From: Janthinobacterium sp. 344
Lineage (GTDB): Bacteria; Pseudomonadota; Gammaproteobacteria; Burkholderiales; Burkholderiaceae_D
NCBI RefSeq assembly: GCF_900112025.1
Contig: NZ_FOKL01000014.1
Coordinates: forward strand, 53,814 to 99,813
DNA: 46,000 nucleotides
Direction: 5' to 3'
The position numbers and the translations under genes were made by a program. Within the stretch, counting starts at the first letter, position 1. Each line of letters starts with the position of its first letter. Under the pieces are notes generated by a model. The model was not told where the DNA came from, searched no databases, and saw only the letters and a list, made by a program, of their open reading frames with translations. Of the stretch, positions 8,612-17,040 are shown piece by piece.

Positions 8612-9688
8612 ATGAGCTTGCCTAACACCCCCGATACCCCCGACACCGAGAACACGCCGGCAGCGCCGCTGTCCGCCGCCGCCATCGCCTCGCAATCCGT
8701 GATCCTGACGGGCGACCGCCCGACCGGCCCCCTGCACCTGGGCCACTATGTGGGCAGCCTGCGCGACCGCGTCAGCTACCAGAACAGCTACAAGCAATTC
8801 ATCATGCTGGCCGACGCGCAAGCGCTGACGGACAATATGGAAGACATCGACAAGGTGCACCGCAATGTCGTCGAAGTGGCGCTGGACTATCTGGCCGTCG
8901 GCATCGATCCGAGCAAGACCACGGTCTTCATCCAGTCGCAGATCCCGGAACTGGCCGAGCTGACCTTTTACTACCTGAACATCGTTACCGTGGCGCGCCT
9001 CGAGCGCAACCCCACCGTCAAGGAAGAAATCCGTTTGCGCGGCTTCGAGCGCGACATCCCGGCCGGTTTCCTGACCTACCCGGCCAGCCAGGCGGCCGAC
9101 ATCACGGCCTTCAAGGCGGGCGTGGTGCCGGTGGGCGAAGACCAGATCCCGATGATCGAGCAGACGAATGAAATCGTGCGCCGCTTCAACCGCATGTACA
9201 ACCGCGAAGTGCTGATGGAATGCAAGGCGCTGGTGCCCGATATCGGCCGCCTGCCCGGCATCGACGGCAAGGCGAAGATGAGCAAGTCGCTGGGCAACAC
9301 CATCAACCTGGGCGCGACCCCGGCCGAAATCACGGCCGCCGTGAAAAAAGTCTATACGGACCCGCTGCACCTGCGCGTGGAAGACCCGGGCCATCTGGAA
9401 GGCAACATTGCCTTTACGTACCTGGACGCGTTTGACCCGGAAAAAGCGGCGCTGGCCGAAATGAAAGCCCATTACGTACGCGGCGGCCTGGGCGACAGCA
9501 TCGTCAAGAAGCGCCTGGACGTGGTCTTGCAGGAAATGCTGGCGCCGATCCGCGCCCGCCGCGAAGAGTTCGCCAAGGACAAGGGACAAGTCATCCAGAT
9601 GCTCAAGGAAGGCACCTTCAAGGCGCGCGAAGTGGCGGCCCGCACGGCCGATGAAGTCAAGTCGGCGCTGGGCCTCAACTATTTCTGA
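8612..9688 (+). CDS. trpS: Tryptophan-tRNA ligase
   Basis: Class I aminoacyl-tRNA synthetase that charges tRNA-Trp in the cytoplasm; 358 residues, normal for the family. The ATG at 8612 follows AAGGA by six bases and is preferred over the in-frame TTG just before it. The HIGH signature appears as GPLHLGHYVGSL near residue 45. KMSKS appears as KMSKSLGN near residue 225. MLADAQALTDN and the GEDQIPMIEQTNEI region are also typical. The first 25 residues are a non-conserved T/P-rich tail (NTPDTPDTENTPAAP). Confidence 0.97.
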   Translation: MSLPNTPDTPDTENTPAAPLSAAAIASQSVILTGDRPTGPLHLGHYVGSLRDRVSYQNSYKQFIMLADAQALTDNMEDIDKVHRNVVEVALDYLAVGIDPSKTTVFIQSQIPELAELTFYYLNIVTVARLERNPTVKEEIRLRGFERDIPAGFLTYPASQAADITAFKAGVVPVGEDQIPMIEQTNEIVRRFNRMYNREVLMECKALVPDIGRLPGIDGKAKMSKSLGNTINLGATPAEITAAVKKVYTDPLHLRVEDPGHLEGNIAFTYLDAFDPEKAALAEMKAHYVRGGLGDSIVKKRLDVVLQEMLAPIRARREEFAKDKGQVIQMLKEGTFKAREVAARTADEVKSALGLNYF

Positions 9689-9713
9689 TCGCAAATAGCA
9701 ATAGCAAACTGAT

Positions 9714-9757
9714 GCGCTCTGGCGGAGTCGGGTAGAATCCCGTCTCCGCCAGGGCGC
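9714..9757. terminator. Long interrupted hairpin after trpS
   Basis: Arms GCGC-T-CTGGCGGAG-T-CGGG and CCCG-T-CTCCGCCAG-G-GCGC pair around the loop TAGAAT, giving 17 Watson-Crick pairs plus one wobble and one mismatch. It begins 26 bases after the trpS stop and ends 50 bases before the decarboxylase start. There is no T-run, so it is either a Rho-assisted terminator or a leader structure of the downstream genes. The loop TAGAAT also resembles a -10 box. Confidence 0.55.
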
Positions 9758-9807
9758 TGTGCATTTATGGCCATGGCATCAGCAATCAGCAAAGAAAACA
9801 ACGTGCA

Positions 9808-11397
9808 ATGACCGATACCGCCATCGAACAGCTCCTGCAGCAGCATTTTTCCATCGATGCCCTGCAGCAGGCCCCCGCCCCCTTGCAGCAAGCGCTGCGC
9901 ATGCTGGGTGGCTGGCTGGCCGCCGAACGCGGCGAACCGTATCCACACACGCCGTATGCCGAACTGCTGACGCACTTGTCCGACACGCACCCGCCCGAAC
10001 ACGGCATGCCCGTGACGGCGTTCCTGCAAGAACTTGACACCACCGTGCTGGCCAATACGGCCCAGCTGAACCATCCGCAATACATCGGCCACATGACCCA
10101 GGCCCTGCCCTGGATCAGCGTGCTGGCCGAAGCGTTTACGGCCACCCTGAACCAGAACCAGGTGAAGATCGAGACGGCGTATGTGTCGACCCTGATCGAA
10201 AAGCAGATCCTCGGCTGGCTGCACCGCCAGGTCTACCAGCAGCCGGACGCCGTCTATGCGCAGGCGATGGCCGCCACCAGCGGCGCGCTGGGCAATGTCG
10301 TCAATGGCGGCACCATGGGCAACCTGACGGCGCTGGCCGTGGCGCTGGAAAAACAATTGCCCGGCACGCGCAAGCGCGGTTTATTTGCCGCGATGCAGGA
10401 ATCGGGCCATGCGGGGCTGGCCGTGATCGGCTCGGCCCGCAGCCATTATTCCGTGAAAAAAGCACTGGCCACCCTGGGCCTCGGTGAAGACGCCCTGCAC
10501 CTGGTGGCCGTCGACCGCGACAACCGCATCGACGTCGCCGCGCTGGAAGCGACCATCGCAGAATTAAAACTGCGCAAGATCAAGGTCATCGCCATGATCG
10601 GCATCGCCGGCACCACGGAAACGGGCGCCATCGACCCGCTGGCCGCCATGGCGGCGATTGCGGCACGGGAAGCCATCTGGTTCCACGTGGATGCGGCCTG
10701 GGGCGGCGCGCTCTTGATCGCGGAACAGTATAGGCCCCTGTACGACGGCATCGCCCTGGCCGACTCCGTCGTCATCGACGGGCACAAGCTGCTGTGGGTG
10801 CCGATGGCGCAAAGCATGGTGCTGTTCAAGGACAGCGCCAGCCTGAACCTGCTGAAACACAACGCCAACTATATCTTGCGCGACAATTCGGGCGACCTGG
10901 GCCAGACCTCGCTGGAAGGCTCGCGCCGCTTCGATGCCTTGAAACTGTGGACCTCGTTCAAGGTGCTGGGCGTGTCCGGCTACACCACCCTGCTGCGGCA
11001 GGCCGCCACCCTGTCCGGCCAGCTGCAGGAACTGCTGGCCGACCAGCAGGATTTCGAACTCGTCACGCGCTCCGACACCTTCATTCTCACCTACCGCTAC
11101 GTGCCCGCGCCCTTGCGCCAGCGCATGGACGGCTTGCTGGCCGATGGCCAGGTGGATGCCGCGACCGAGCTGAACAAGCAGCTGAACACCTTGAACGCCA
11201 AGCTGCAGAACCGGCAAAAAGCGCACGGCCACAGCTTTGTCTCGCGCACGGTGCTCGAATCGACGCGCTACCCCGGCCCGACCAACGTGCTGCGCGTGGT
11301 CATGACGAATGTCAAGACGCGCCCCCACCACCTGCGCGCCATCTTGGCGGAACAGCGCGCCATCGGCCAGGCGCTGGTGGCGGAGCTGGGCCTGTAA
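9808..11397 (+). CDS. PLP-dependent group II amino-acid decarboxylase, PanP-like
   Basis: Cytoplasmic pyridoxal-phosphate enzyme of 529 residues. The N-terminal part NHPQYIGHMTQALPWISVLAEAFT and QNQVKIETAYVSTLIEKQILG resembles glutamate/aspartate decarboxylases of the PanP (alternative aspartate 1-decarboxylase) group. Later features are GGTMGNLTALAVAL, HVDAAWGGALLI (the Asp that contacts the PLP ring), and VIDGHKLLWVPM with the Schiff-base lysine. Substrate could be aspartate, glutamate or an aromatic amino acid. The resemblance to PanP is from memory of conserved phrases. It precedes a CLC antiporter by 37 bases on the same strand. Confidence 0.85.
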   Translation: MTDTAIEQLLQQHFSIDALQQAPAPLQQALRMLGGWLAAERGEPYPHTPYAELLTHLSDTHPPEHGMPVTAFLQELDTTVLANTAQLNHPQYIGHMTQALPWISVLAEAFTATLNQNQVKIETAYVSTLIEKQILGWLHRQVYQQPDAVYAQAMAATSGALGNVVNGGTMGNLTALAVALEKQLPGTRKRGLFAAMQESGHAGLAVIGSARSHYSVKKALATLGLGEDALHLVAVDRDNRIDVAALEATIAELKLRKIKVIAMIGIAGTTETGAIDPLAAMAAIAAREAIWFHVDAAWGGALLIAEQYRPLYDGIALADSVVIDGHKLLWVPMAQSMVLFKDSASLNLLKHNANYILRDNSGDLGQTSLEGSRRFDALKLWTSFKVLGVSGYTTLLRQAATLSGQLQELLADQQDFELVTRSDTFILTYRYVPAPLRQRMDGLLADGQVDAATELNKQLNTLNAKLQNRQKAHGHSFVSRTVLESTRYPGPTNVLRVVMTNVKTRPHHLRAILAEQRAIGQALVAELGL

Positions 11398-11434
11398 GGA
11401 ATCCCCCACCCATCCTCCCTTGACTGGATGCCCG

Positions 11435-12676
11435 ATGCACCGCCTGAGCGCCCTCACCGATCTATTCAAGCATCTGTTGAAATGGCTGCTGCTGGCCAGC
11501 ATCGTGGCGGTCTTGGCCGGCACGGCCTCGGCCGGCTTCCTGTTCGCCCTCGACTGGGCAACGGCGACGCGCCTGGCGCACGCCTGGCTGATCTGGCTGC
11601 TGCCCTTGGCGGGCTGCGCCGTGGGCTGGCTGTATCTGCGCTACGGCAACAGTGTCGAAGGCGGCGCCAACCTGCTGATCGATGAAATCCACGATCCGAA
11701 AAAAATCATCCCGCTGCGCATGGCGCCGCTGGTGCTGGGCGCCACCGTCGTCTCGCATTTGTTCGGCGCCTCTGTCGGACGCGAAGGCACGGCCGTGCAG
11801 ATGGGCGGCGCGCTGGCCGACCAGCTCACGCGCCTGTTTCGCCTGAACAACGAAGACCGCCGCATCATCCTGATGGCCGGCATCAGCGCCGGCTTTGCCT
11901 CCGTCTTCGGCACGCCATTGGCGGGCGCCATCTTTGGCCTGGAAGTGCTGGCCATCGGCCGCCTGCGCTACGAAGCCATGCTGCCCTGCCTGGCTGCCGC
12001 CGTCATCGCCGACCAGGTAGGCTTGCTTTGGGGCGTCCAGCATACGCATTACGCCGTGCCCTTGATCCCCGCCCTCTCCGCCTGGACTTTATCCGCCATG
12101 GTCATCGCGGGCGTGCTGTTCGGCGTGACCGGTAAACTGTTTGCGCAAGCCACGCACGGCTTGAGCGGGTTGATGAAGCGCAAGATTGCCTACGCCCCCC
12201 TGCGTCCGCTGATAGGCGGCCTCGTCGTCGCCGTCGCCGTGTGGCTGATCGGCACCGACAAATATATCGGCCTGGGCATTCCCACCATCGTCGACGCCCT
12301 CAAGCAGCCGCTGCCCGCATACGATTTCCTCGGCAAGATGGCCTTCACCATTGTGTCGCTCGGCACCGGCTTCAAGGGCGGCGAAGTGACGCCCTTGTTC
12401 TTCATTGGCGCGACCCTGGGCAATGCGCTGGGGCCGCTGCTGCACCAGCCTGCCGTCTTGCTGGCCGCCATCGGCTTTGTCGCCGTGTTTGCGGGCGCGG
12501 CGAATACGCCCATCGCCTCGACCCTGATGGCCATGGAACTGTTCGGCGCGGACATCGGCGTGTACGCGGCCATTGCCTGCGTGGTGGCCTACCTGTTTTC
12601 CGGCCACGCGGGCATTTACCGGGCCCAGCGGGGCGGCCATGCCAAGCGCGCGGCCCGCCAGGATCGTGAACCATGA
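11435..12676 (+). CDS. CLC-family anion/proton antiporter with fluoride-type (CLC-F/EriC-F) signatures
   Basis: Polytopic membrane protein of 413 residues, all of it CLC core with no CBS domains. Where canonical CLCs have GSGIPE, this one has EGGANLLIDEI. It continues DPKKIIPLRMAPLVLGATVV, then GREGTAVQMGG in place of GREGPT. The external-gate glutamate is kept in GREG. The third ion-site segment reads GTGFKGGEVTPLFFIGATLG. Loss of the coordinating serine, together with the DEIHDP and GREGTAVQM phrases, is characteristic of the F-/H+ exporters described as CLC-F; chloride transport is the alternative. No fluoride riboswitch fits in the 37-base gap upstream. It overlaps the methyltransferase gene by four bases (ATGA). 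Confidence 0.85.
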   Translation: MHRLSALTDLFKHLLKWLLLASIVAVLAGTASAGFLFALDWATATRLAHAWLIWLLPLAGCAVGWLYLRYGNSVEGGANLLIDEIHDPKKIIPLRMAPLVLGATVVSHLFGASVGREGTAVQMGGALADQLTRLFRLNNEDRRIILMAGISAGFASVFGTPLAGAIFGLEVLAIGRLRYEAMLPCLAAAVIADQVGLLWGVQHTHYAVPLIPALSAWTLSAMVIAGVLFGVTGKLFAQATHGLSGLMKRKIAYAPLRPLIGGLVVAVAVWLIGTDKYIGLGIPTIVDALKQPLPAYDFLGKMAFTIVSLGTGFKGGEVTPLFFIGATLGNALGPLLHQPAVLLAAIGFVAVFAGAANTPIASTLMAMELFGADIGVYAAIACVVAYLFSGHAGIYRAQRGGHAKRAARQDREP

Positions 12677-13404
12677 CACAGAATATCTACGACAACGACG
12701 CCTTCTTCACGGCCTACAGCCAGCTCCCCCGCTCCGTCGGCGGCCTCGATGCGGCCCCCGAATGGCCGGCCCTGCGCGCCATGCTACCCGATTTGCAGGG
12801 TAAAAGCGTGCTCGACCTGGGCTGCGGCTATGGCTGGTTTTGCCGCTGGGCGGCGGAACAGGGCGCGGCGCCGGTGCTGGGCGTGGACGTGTCGGAAAAG
12901 ATGCTGGCGCAAGCGCGCGGCATGGGAGGACATGCAGCCCTCAGCTATGCCCGGCTTGATCTGGAACAACTGGCCTTGCCGCCGGCCACCTATGACCTCG
13001 TCTACAGCTCGCTGGCCTTCCACTACATCGCGGATTTCCCCACCCTGCTGGCCGCCATCGGCCACGGCTTGACGCCGGGCGGCAAGTTGGTGTTTTCCAT
13101 CGAGCACCCGATCTTCATGGCACCGCGCCAGCCTGGCTGGCTGACGGATGGGCAAGGCCGCAAGCGCTGGCCCGTCGACAGCTACCAGCGGCAAGGAGCG
13201 CGCGTGTCCGACTGGCTGGCGCCCGGCGTCATCAAACAGCACCGCACCCTGGGCACGACCATCAATGCGCTGCTGCACGCCGGTTTCCAGCTGGAACACG
13301 TGGAAGAATGGGGACCCACCGATGAACAGGTGGCGCAGCAGCCGGCGCTGGCGGAGGAACGCGAACGGCCGATGCTGCTGCTCATCGGCTGCCGCCTCGC
13401 GTAA
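12673..13404 (+). CDS. Class I SAM-dependent methyltransferase
   Basis: Cytoplasmic methyltransferase of 243 residues. Motif I reads VLDLGCGYGWFCRWAA near residues 41-56, motif II GVDVSEKML, and the post-motif YDLVYSSLAFHYIADF is of the UbiE/COQ5 or Methyltransf_11 type. Acceptor substrate is unknown. Its ATG overlaps the TGA of the CLC gene, indicating translational coupling. It ends 8 bases before the convergent regulator gene. Confidence 0.9.
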   Translation: MTQNIYDNDAFFTAYSQLPRSVGGLDAAPEWPALRAMLPDLQGKSVLDLGCGYGWFCRWAAEQGAAPVLGVDVSEKMLAQARGMGGHAALSYARLDLEQLALPPATYDLVYSSLAFHYIADFPTLLAAIGHGLTPGGKLVFSIEHPIFMAPRQPGWLTDGQGRKRWPVDSYQRQGARVSDWLAPGVIKQHRTLGTTINALLHAGFQLEHVEEWGPTDEQVAQQPALAEERERPMLLLIGCRLA

Positions 13405-13412
13405 AGGCGCCC

Positions 13413-13970
13413 TCAGCTGGCCACATTGCGCGTAAAGCGCAAGGTGGATGCGCCAGCGTTGACATAGCTGTACGCTTGCGCGCTGCTGAACACAAAAAAA
13501 TCGCCCGTGCCCAGCTGCCGCGTTTCCGCCGCCAGCACCAGCTGCAATTCCCCCTCCAGCACATACAGCATCTCGCTGAAGCCAGCCGGATCGGCTTGCG
13601 CGTCGTAGCGCTCGCCCGGCGCCAGGGTCCACGCCCACAGCTCCACCTGGCGGCTGGCGGGCGCCGCCCCCAGCAGCACGGCCTGGCTGGCCTGCGTGGC
13701 GCTTTGCCACATCAGCACGCGCAGGCTGTCGTGCGGCTGCCGCGGCGGCTGGACCAGGTCGACAAAGGCCACGTTCAAGGCGGCGGCCACATGGTCGAGG
13801 TTGGACAGGCTGATGTTGGTGCCGCCCGCCTCCACGCCATTGACCATGCGCCGGCTCAGGCCCGACAGGCGGGCCAGCTCTTCCTGGCTGAGGCCCGCCG
13901 CCAGGCGCAAACGCCGCAGATTTTTGGCCAGGTGCTCCAGCACGCCACCGGACTCGGCTTGACTGCGCAA
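13413..13970 (-). CDS. XRE-family regulator with C-terminal cupin domain
   Basis: DNA-binding regulator of about 185 residues. An HTH_3 domain spans about residues 12-68 (LAKNLRRLRLAAGLSQEELA, RLSGLSRRMVNGVEAG). A cupin sensor domain fills residues 105-182 (WTLAPGERYDAQADPAG, MLYVLEGELQLVL, TGDFFVFSSAQAYSYVN). No ATG is suitable. A TTG at 13970 lies seven bases after AGGAG and just before the HTH, so it is taken as the start. It is transcribed divergently from the EamA exporter at 14022 with only 51 bases between, and probably controls that exporter and itself. This arrangement is common for amino-acid or metabolite efflux genes. Confidence 0.88.
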   Translation of the reverse strand: MRSQAESGGVLEHLAKNLRRLRLAAGLSQEELARLSGLSRRMVNGVEAGGTNISLSNLDHVAAALNVAFVDLVQPPRQPHDSLRVLMWQSATQASQAVLLGAAPASRQVELWAWTLAPGERYDAQADPAGFSEMLYVLEGELQLVLAAETRQLGTGDFFVFSSAQAYSYVNAGASTLRFTRNVAS

Positions 13971-13977
13971 TATATTG

Positions 13978-13982
13978 CTCCT
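13978..13982 (-). promoter_or_regulatory. Ribosome-binding site that sets a TTG start
   Basis: AGGAG on the minus strand, seven bases before TTG at 13970. It decides the start of the XRE-cupin regulator, since upstream in-frame ATG/GTG codons lie inside or beyond the divergent exporter gene. Confidence 0.7.
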
Positions 13983-14021
13983 ATTATGATGGGAAATATT
14001 TTGCTCATAGCATAGCCTCCC

Positions 14022-14930
14022 ATGAAAACACATGCAAGTCCCCCGCCCGCCCTCGGCCTGCCCGAACTGGCCCTGATCGCCATCACCTTCATCTGGGGCG
14101 GCACTTTTCTCATCGTGCAGCATGCCGTGACGGTCAGCGGCCCGCTGGCCTTCGTTGCCGCCCGCTTTGCCGTGGCCGCCAGCATCGGTGCCCTGATTTG
14201 CCGCGGCCAGCTGCGCCATCTGAGCAAAACCGAGTTGTTCACGGGCATGGCCATCGGCGTGAGCATCTTTGGCGGCTACGCGCTGCAAACCTATGGCCTG
14301 ATGCATATTTCCAGCAGCAAGTCCGCCTTCATCACGGCCTTCTATGTGCCCATCGTGCCGCTGGTGCAATGGCTGGTCTTCAAGCAGCGGCCCCACCCCG
14401 CCGTCTGGGCGGCCGTGGTGCTGGCCTTCGTCGGATTATTACTGCTGACGGGCACGGATGGCCTGAGCATGGGCTTCGGCAAAGGAGAACTGATCACGGC
14501 CGTGGGCGCCATCGCCATCGCCCTGGAAATCATCCTCATCAGCCGCGTCTCGCCGCAGCTGAACATCCTGCGCGTGACCATCGTGCAGCTGGCCACGGCA
14601 TCATTGATCGCCCTGCTGCTGATGCCCGTCATGGGCGAAGCGCCGCCGGCGCTCAGCAAGACCTTCCTCTTCAGCGTGCTGGCGCTGGGCTGCGCAAGTG
14701 CCTTGATTCAATATGTGATGAACTGGGCGCAAAAACGCATTTCCGCCACCAAGGCCACCTTGATCTATGCGGGCGAGCCGGTGTGGGCCGGCGTGATCGG
14801 CCGCATCGCCGGCGAACGCCTGCCGGCCCTGGCCATCGTGGGCGCCATCCTGATCATCGCCGCTGGCATCCTCAGCGAGTGGCGCCCCAAGCGCCGCCTG
14901 CGCGCTGCCGGCAAAGCCGTCCAGCCCTAA
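14022..14930 (+). CDS. EamA/DMT-family exporter
   Basis: Inner-membrane transporter of 302 residues with ten helices in two EamA repeats. The first repeat starts ELALIAITFIWGGTFLIVQHA, with the family's conserved W-G motif. A middle segment reads SSSKSAFITAFYVPIVPL. The second repeat ends KATLIYAGEPVWAGVIGRIAGERL. It is divergent from the XRE-cupin regulator, which probably responds to the exported metabolite. Not closely similar to the exporter at 5497, so the two are unlikely to be a recent duplication. Confidence 0.92.
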   Translation: MKTHASPPPALGLPELALIAITFIWGGTFLIVQHAVTVSGPLAFVAARFAVAASIGALICRGQLRHLSKTELFTGMAIGVSIFGGYALQTYGLMHISSSKSAFITAFYVPIVPLVQWLVFKQRPHPAVWAAVVLAFVGLLLLTGTDGLSMGFGKGELITAVGAIAIALEIILISRVSPQLNILRVTIVQLATASLIALLLMPVMGEAPPALSKTFLFSVLALGCASALIQYVMNWAQKRISATKATLIYAGEPVWAGVIGRIAGERLPALAIVGAILIIAAGILSEWRPKRRLRAAGKAVQP

Positions 14931-14933
14931 GGC

Positions 14934-15881
14934 TTATTCCCCGCCCCGCCGCGGCGCCGCATCCCCCTGCAGCGCCAGCGGCACGGCCCTGGCCCAGCGG
15001 TTCGAGGACAGCGAAAACGTCAGCGCCCGCACTTGATGATACCAGCCGGCGGGCACGTACAGCATGTCGCCCGGTTCGACGATGCATTCGACCATGCTGG
15101 CCTGGCGCGCCAATGGATAACGCTCGAAATCGGGCGCTTCCGGGTCGAATGGCGAACCGAACAGGATGGCGTTCGCTTCGCTGGGATACAAAAAGGCGTC
15201 GTGGTGCGGCGGCGACAAAAAGATACGCTTGCGGCCCCACACTTGCGCGAAGATATTGTCGTCGTAATCGCAATGCAAAGGCGTCACCGTGCCGGCCGGC
15301 CCCACCCAGAAACGGGGCGGCCCCATCTTGTCGAAATACGTGGGCCAGTGGCACAGGCTGTTCAATTCGCGCAGCTCCAGGTTGCCCAGGTAGGGCGGCA
15401 GCGCGTGCGTGCCCGCGTCCACCAGATCCAGGTATTGCCCCATCGACATGTCCTGCATGGCGCGGTCCGCCGCAAATGCCGTATTGATATAGTCGCCCAC
15501 CCTGGCCCGCACGGGCACGTGACTGTAGCGTTCGCGCAAAACCTGCGGCGCCAGGGCGGACAGGGGCCAGCGCTGCACCAGTCCGCGCATCAGGAATGGC
15601 AAGCCCAGCGCGGCGCGCGCGCGGAAGGCGGCGGCGTCCAGCATGCGCAGGCGCGGCACCTCGGTGATGCACGGCAAGACGCTGGCGGCCTGGCGGATGG
15701 CGTCGCGCATCGCCTGAATCGACGTGACGCCGCGCACCTGCGCATCCTTGTGCTCGCGCGCGAGCTTGCGGGCCAGCGCCGCCTCGGGCGAACTGAACTC
15801 GGATGGCGGCCGTGGCGGCAGTGCGCGCGACGACGCCTGTGGCAGGATGGGATGGGATGGCAAATCTTTTTCTGCTGACAT
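14934..15881 (-). CDS. Cupin-like/JmjC-type Fe(II)-dependent oxygenase
   Basis: Predicted 2-oxoglutarate-dependent oxygenase of 315 residues (Cupin_8 family). The iron-binding facial triad can be read as HCD in AGTVTPLHCDYDDNIFAQVW and the distal His in YVPAGWYHQVRAL. PPYLGNL and FDKMGPPRFWVGP are typical of the family. An ATG at 15881 follows AAGAAGG. The N-terminal 100 residues are charged and less conserved. Related bacterial proteins hydroxylate peptides or small molecules; the substrate is not known. It is convergent with the exporter, three bases apart. Confidence 0.85.
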   Translation of the reverse strand: MSAEKDLPSHPILPQASSRALPPRPPSEFSSPEAALARKLAREHKDAQVRGVTSIQAMRDAIRQAASVLPCITEVPRLRMLDAAAFRARAALGLPFLMRGLVQRWPLSALAPQVLRERYSHVPVRARVGDYINTAFAADRAMQDMSMGQYLDLVDAGTHALPPYLGNLELRELNSLCHWPTYFDKMGPPRFWVGPAGTVTPLHCDYDDNIFAQVWGRKRIFLSPPHHDAFLYPSEANAILFGSPFDPEAPDFERYPLARQASMVECIVEPGDMLYVPAGWYHQVRALTFSLSSNRWARAVPLALQGDAAPRRGGE

Positions 15882-15934
15882 AAACCTTCTTTACACTCGA
15901 CGCCTCGCGCGGCATGGCGTGGCAGAGCGCTATT

Positions 15935-16927
15935 TTAAGTCAGCAAGGCCTGCTTGAGCATCTCGGCTTGCTCGCGTGCCTGGCGCGCCTTGTCGGCGTA
16001 TTCGCTGGCCGTGCCAGGATGGAGCCAGGCCTGGGCATTGGCGGCCAGATTCAGGTACAGTTTTTCCTTTTCCTGCAGCGCCCGCACGGCGGCCCAGATG
16101 GCTTCTTCGGCCTTGTCATGCTGCAGTTCACCGAGGATTTTCGCCGTGAAGCTGTGGCCCGTATGACAGCGAAAACGCTGCGGCTGCTGGCCATGCAATT
16201 CCCACAGGGTACCCTGGCATTCGGGACAGGTAAAAGTCGATGGGGTGGCGATTTTTTCCAGTTGATCCATATTCCCTACTCCCCGGGCGAAACGGTTTTC
16301 CGCGGCGATCCAGTGGGGCACCGGCTGCAAGGGCTGGGCCGTCAGCGGTGGCGCCGGCTTGCCGCTGGCCAGCGCCAGCAGGGCCGGGGCGATCTGCGCC
16401 ACGGGCAAGCGCCAGTCCACCTCCACATGGTCGATGGCGCTTTGCGGCATCGATGGCGCTTGCGCTTCCTGCGGCTCCTGCACCAGCGCCTTGCCGCCAC
16501 AGGCCTTGACGGCTTGCAAACCAGCCGTCCCATCGTCGAGATAGCCGCTGAGGATCACGCCCACCACCTTCGGCCCGAACGCGGCGGCCGCACTGCGAAA
16601 CAAGGGGTCGATGGCGGGGCGCGTATGATTTTCCTTCGGCCCCCGCGTCAGTTCGATGCTGGCCTGGCCAGCCATGTTGGCGACCAGCATATGCCGGTCC
16701 GGCGGCGCCAGCAGGATGCGTCCGGGACGCACGGGTTCGCGCTCCTCGGCAAAGCGCACGGGCAAGGCGGATGTCTTGCCGAGAATCTCGGGCAAAACGC
16801 TCTTGCGCGCCCCCACATGCGCCACCACCAGCACGGGCGCCGGCAAGGTGGCGGGCAGCTCGGCAAAGATGGCGGACAAGGCTTCCACTCCACCCGCCGA
16901 AGCACCGATGAGTATCAACGCCTGCAT
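15935..16927 (-). CDS. CheB-type methylesterase without receiver domain, with C-terminal zinc ribbon
   Basis: Protein of 330 residues. The N-terminal half is a CheB methylesterase domain with the catalytic Ser in LIGASAGGVEAL (about residue 10), the His in VVAHVGARKS, and the Asp in GVILSGYLDDGTAGLQ. There is no response-regulator domain, so activity is not under CheA phosphorelay control in the usual way. A zinc-ribbon-like module (FTCPECQGTLWEL, then FRCHTGHSF) lies near residues 230-262. A charged helical tail follows. It may act on non-chemotactic receptors or sensor kinases. No cheR is adjacent. Confidence 0.88.
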   Translation of the reverse strand: MQALILIGASAGGVEALSAIFAELPATLPAPVLVVAHVGARKSVLPEILGKTSALPVRFAEEREPVRPGRILLAPPDRHMLVANMAGQASIELTRGPKENHTRPAIDPLFRSAAAAFGPKVVGVILSGYLDDGTAGLQAVKACGGKALVQEPQEAQAPSMPQSAIDHVEVDWRLPVAQIAPALLALASGKPAPPLTAQPLQPVPHWIAAENRFARGVGNMDQLEKIATPSTFTCPECQGTLWELHGQQPQRFRCHTGHSFTAKILGELQHDKAEEAIWAAVRALQEKEKLYLNLAANAQAWLHPGTASEYADKARQAREQAEMLKQALLT

Positions 16928-17040
16928 GCCTGCCCCCTTCGCGCGATCCGTCCCGCAGTCATTCTGCGGTGCCGGGCATCGCGCTTCCGTGCGCCGCTTA
17001 ACATAGGCGTGCCGGAATTGAGCGGCCTTGTCTTATTGCA

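Noticed and set aside
11398..11434. Fluoride riboswitch before the CLC gene
   Set aside because: The gap is too short and lacks the conserved core pattern of the crcB motif.
13980..14396. Upstream extension of the XRE-cupin regulator to 14396
   Set aside because: It would run antisense through the exporter gene and shows no conserved sequence; the AGGAG/TTG start fits the HTH.
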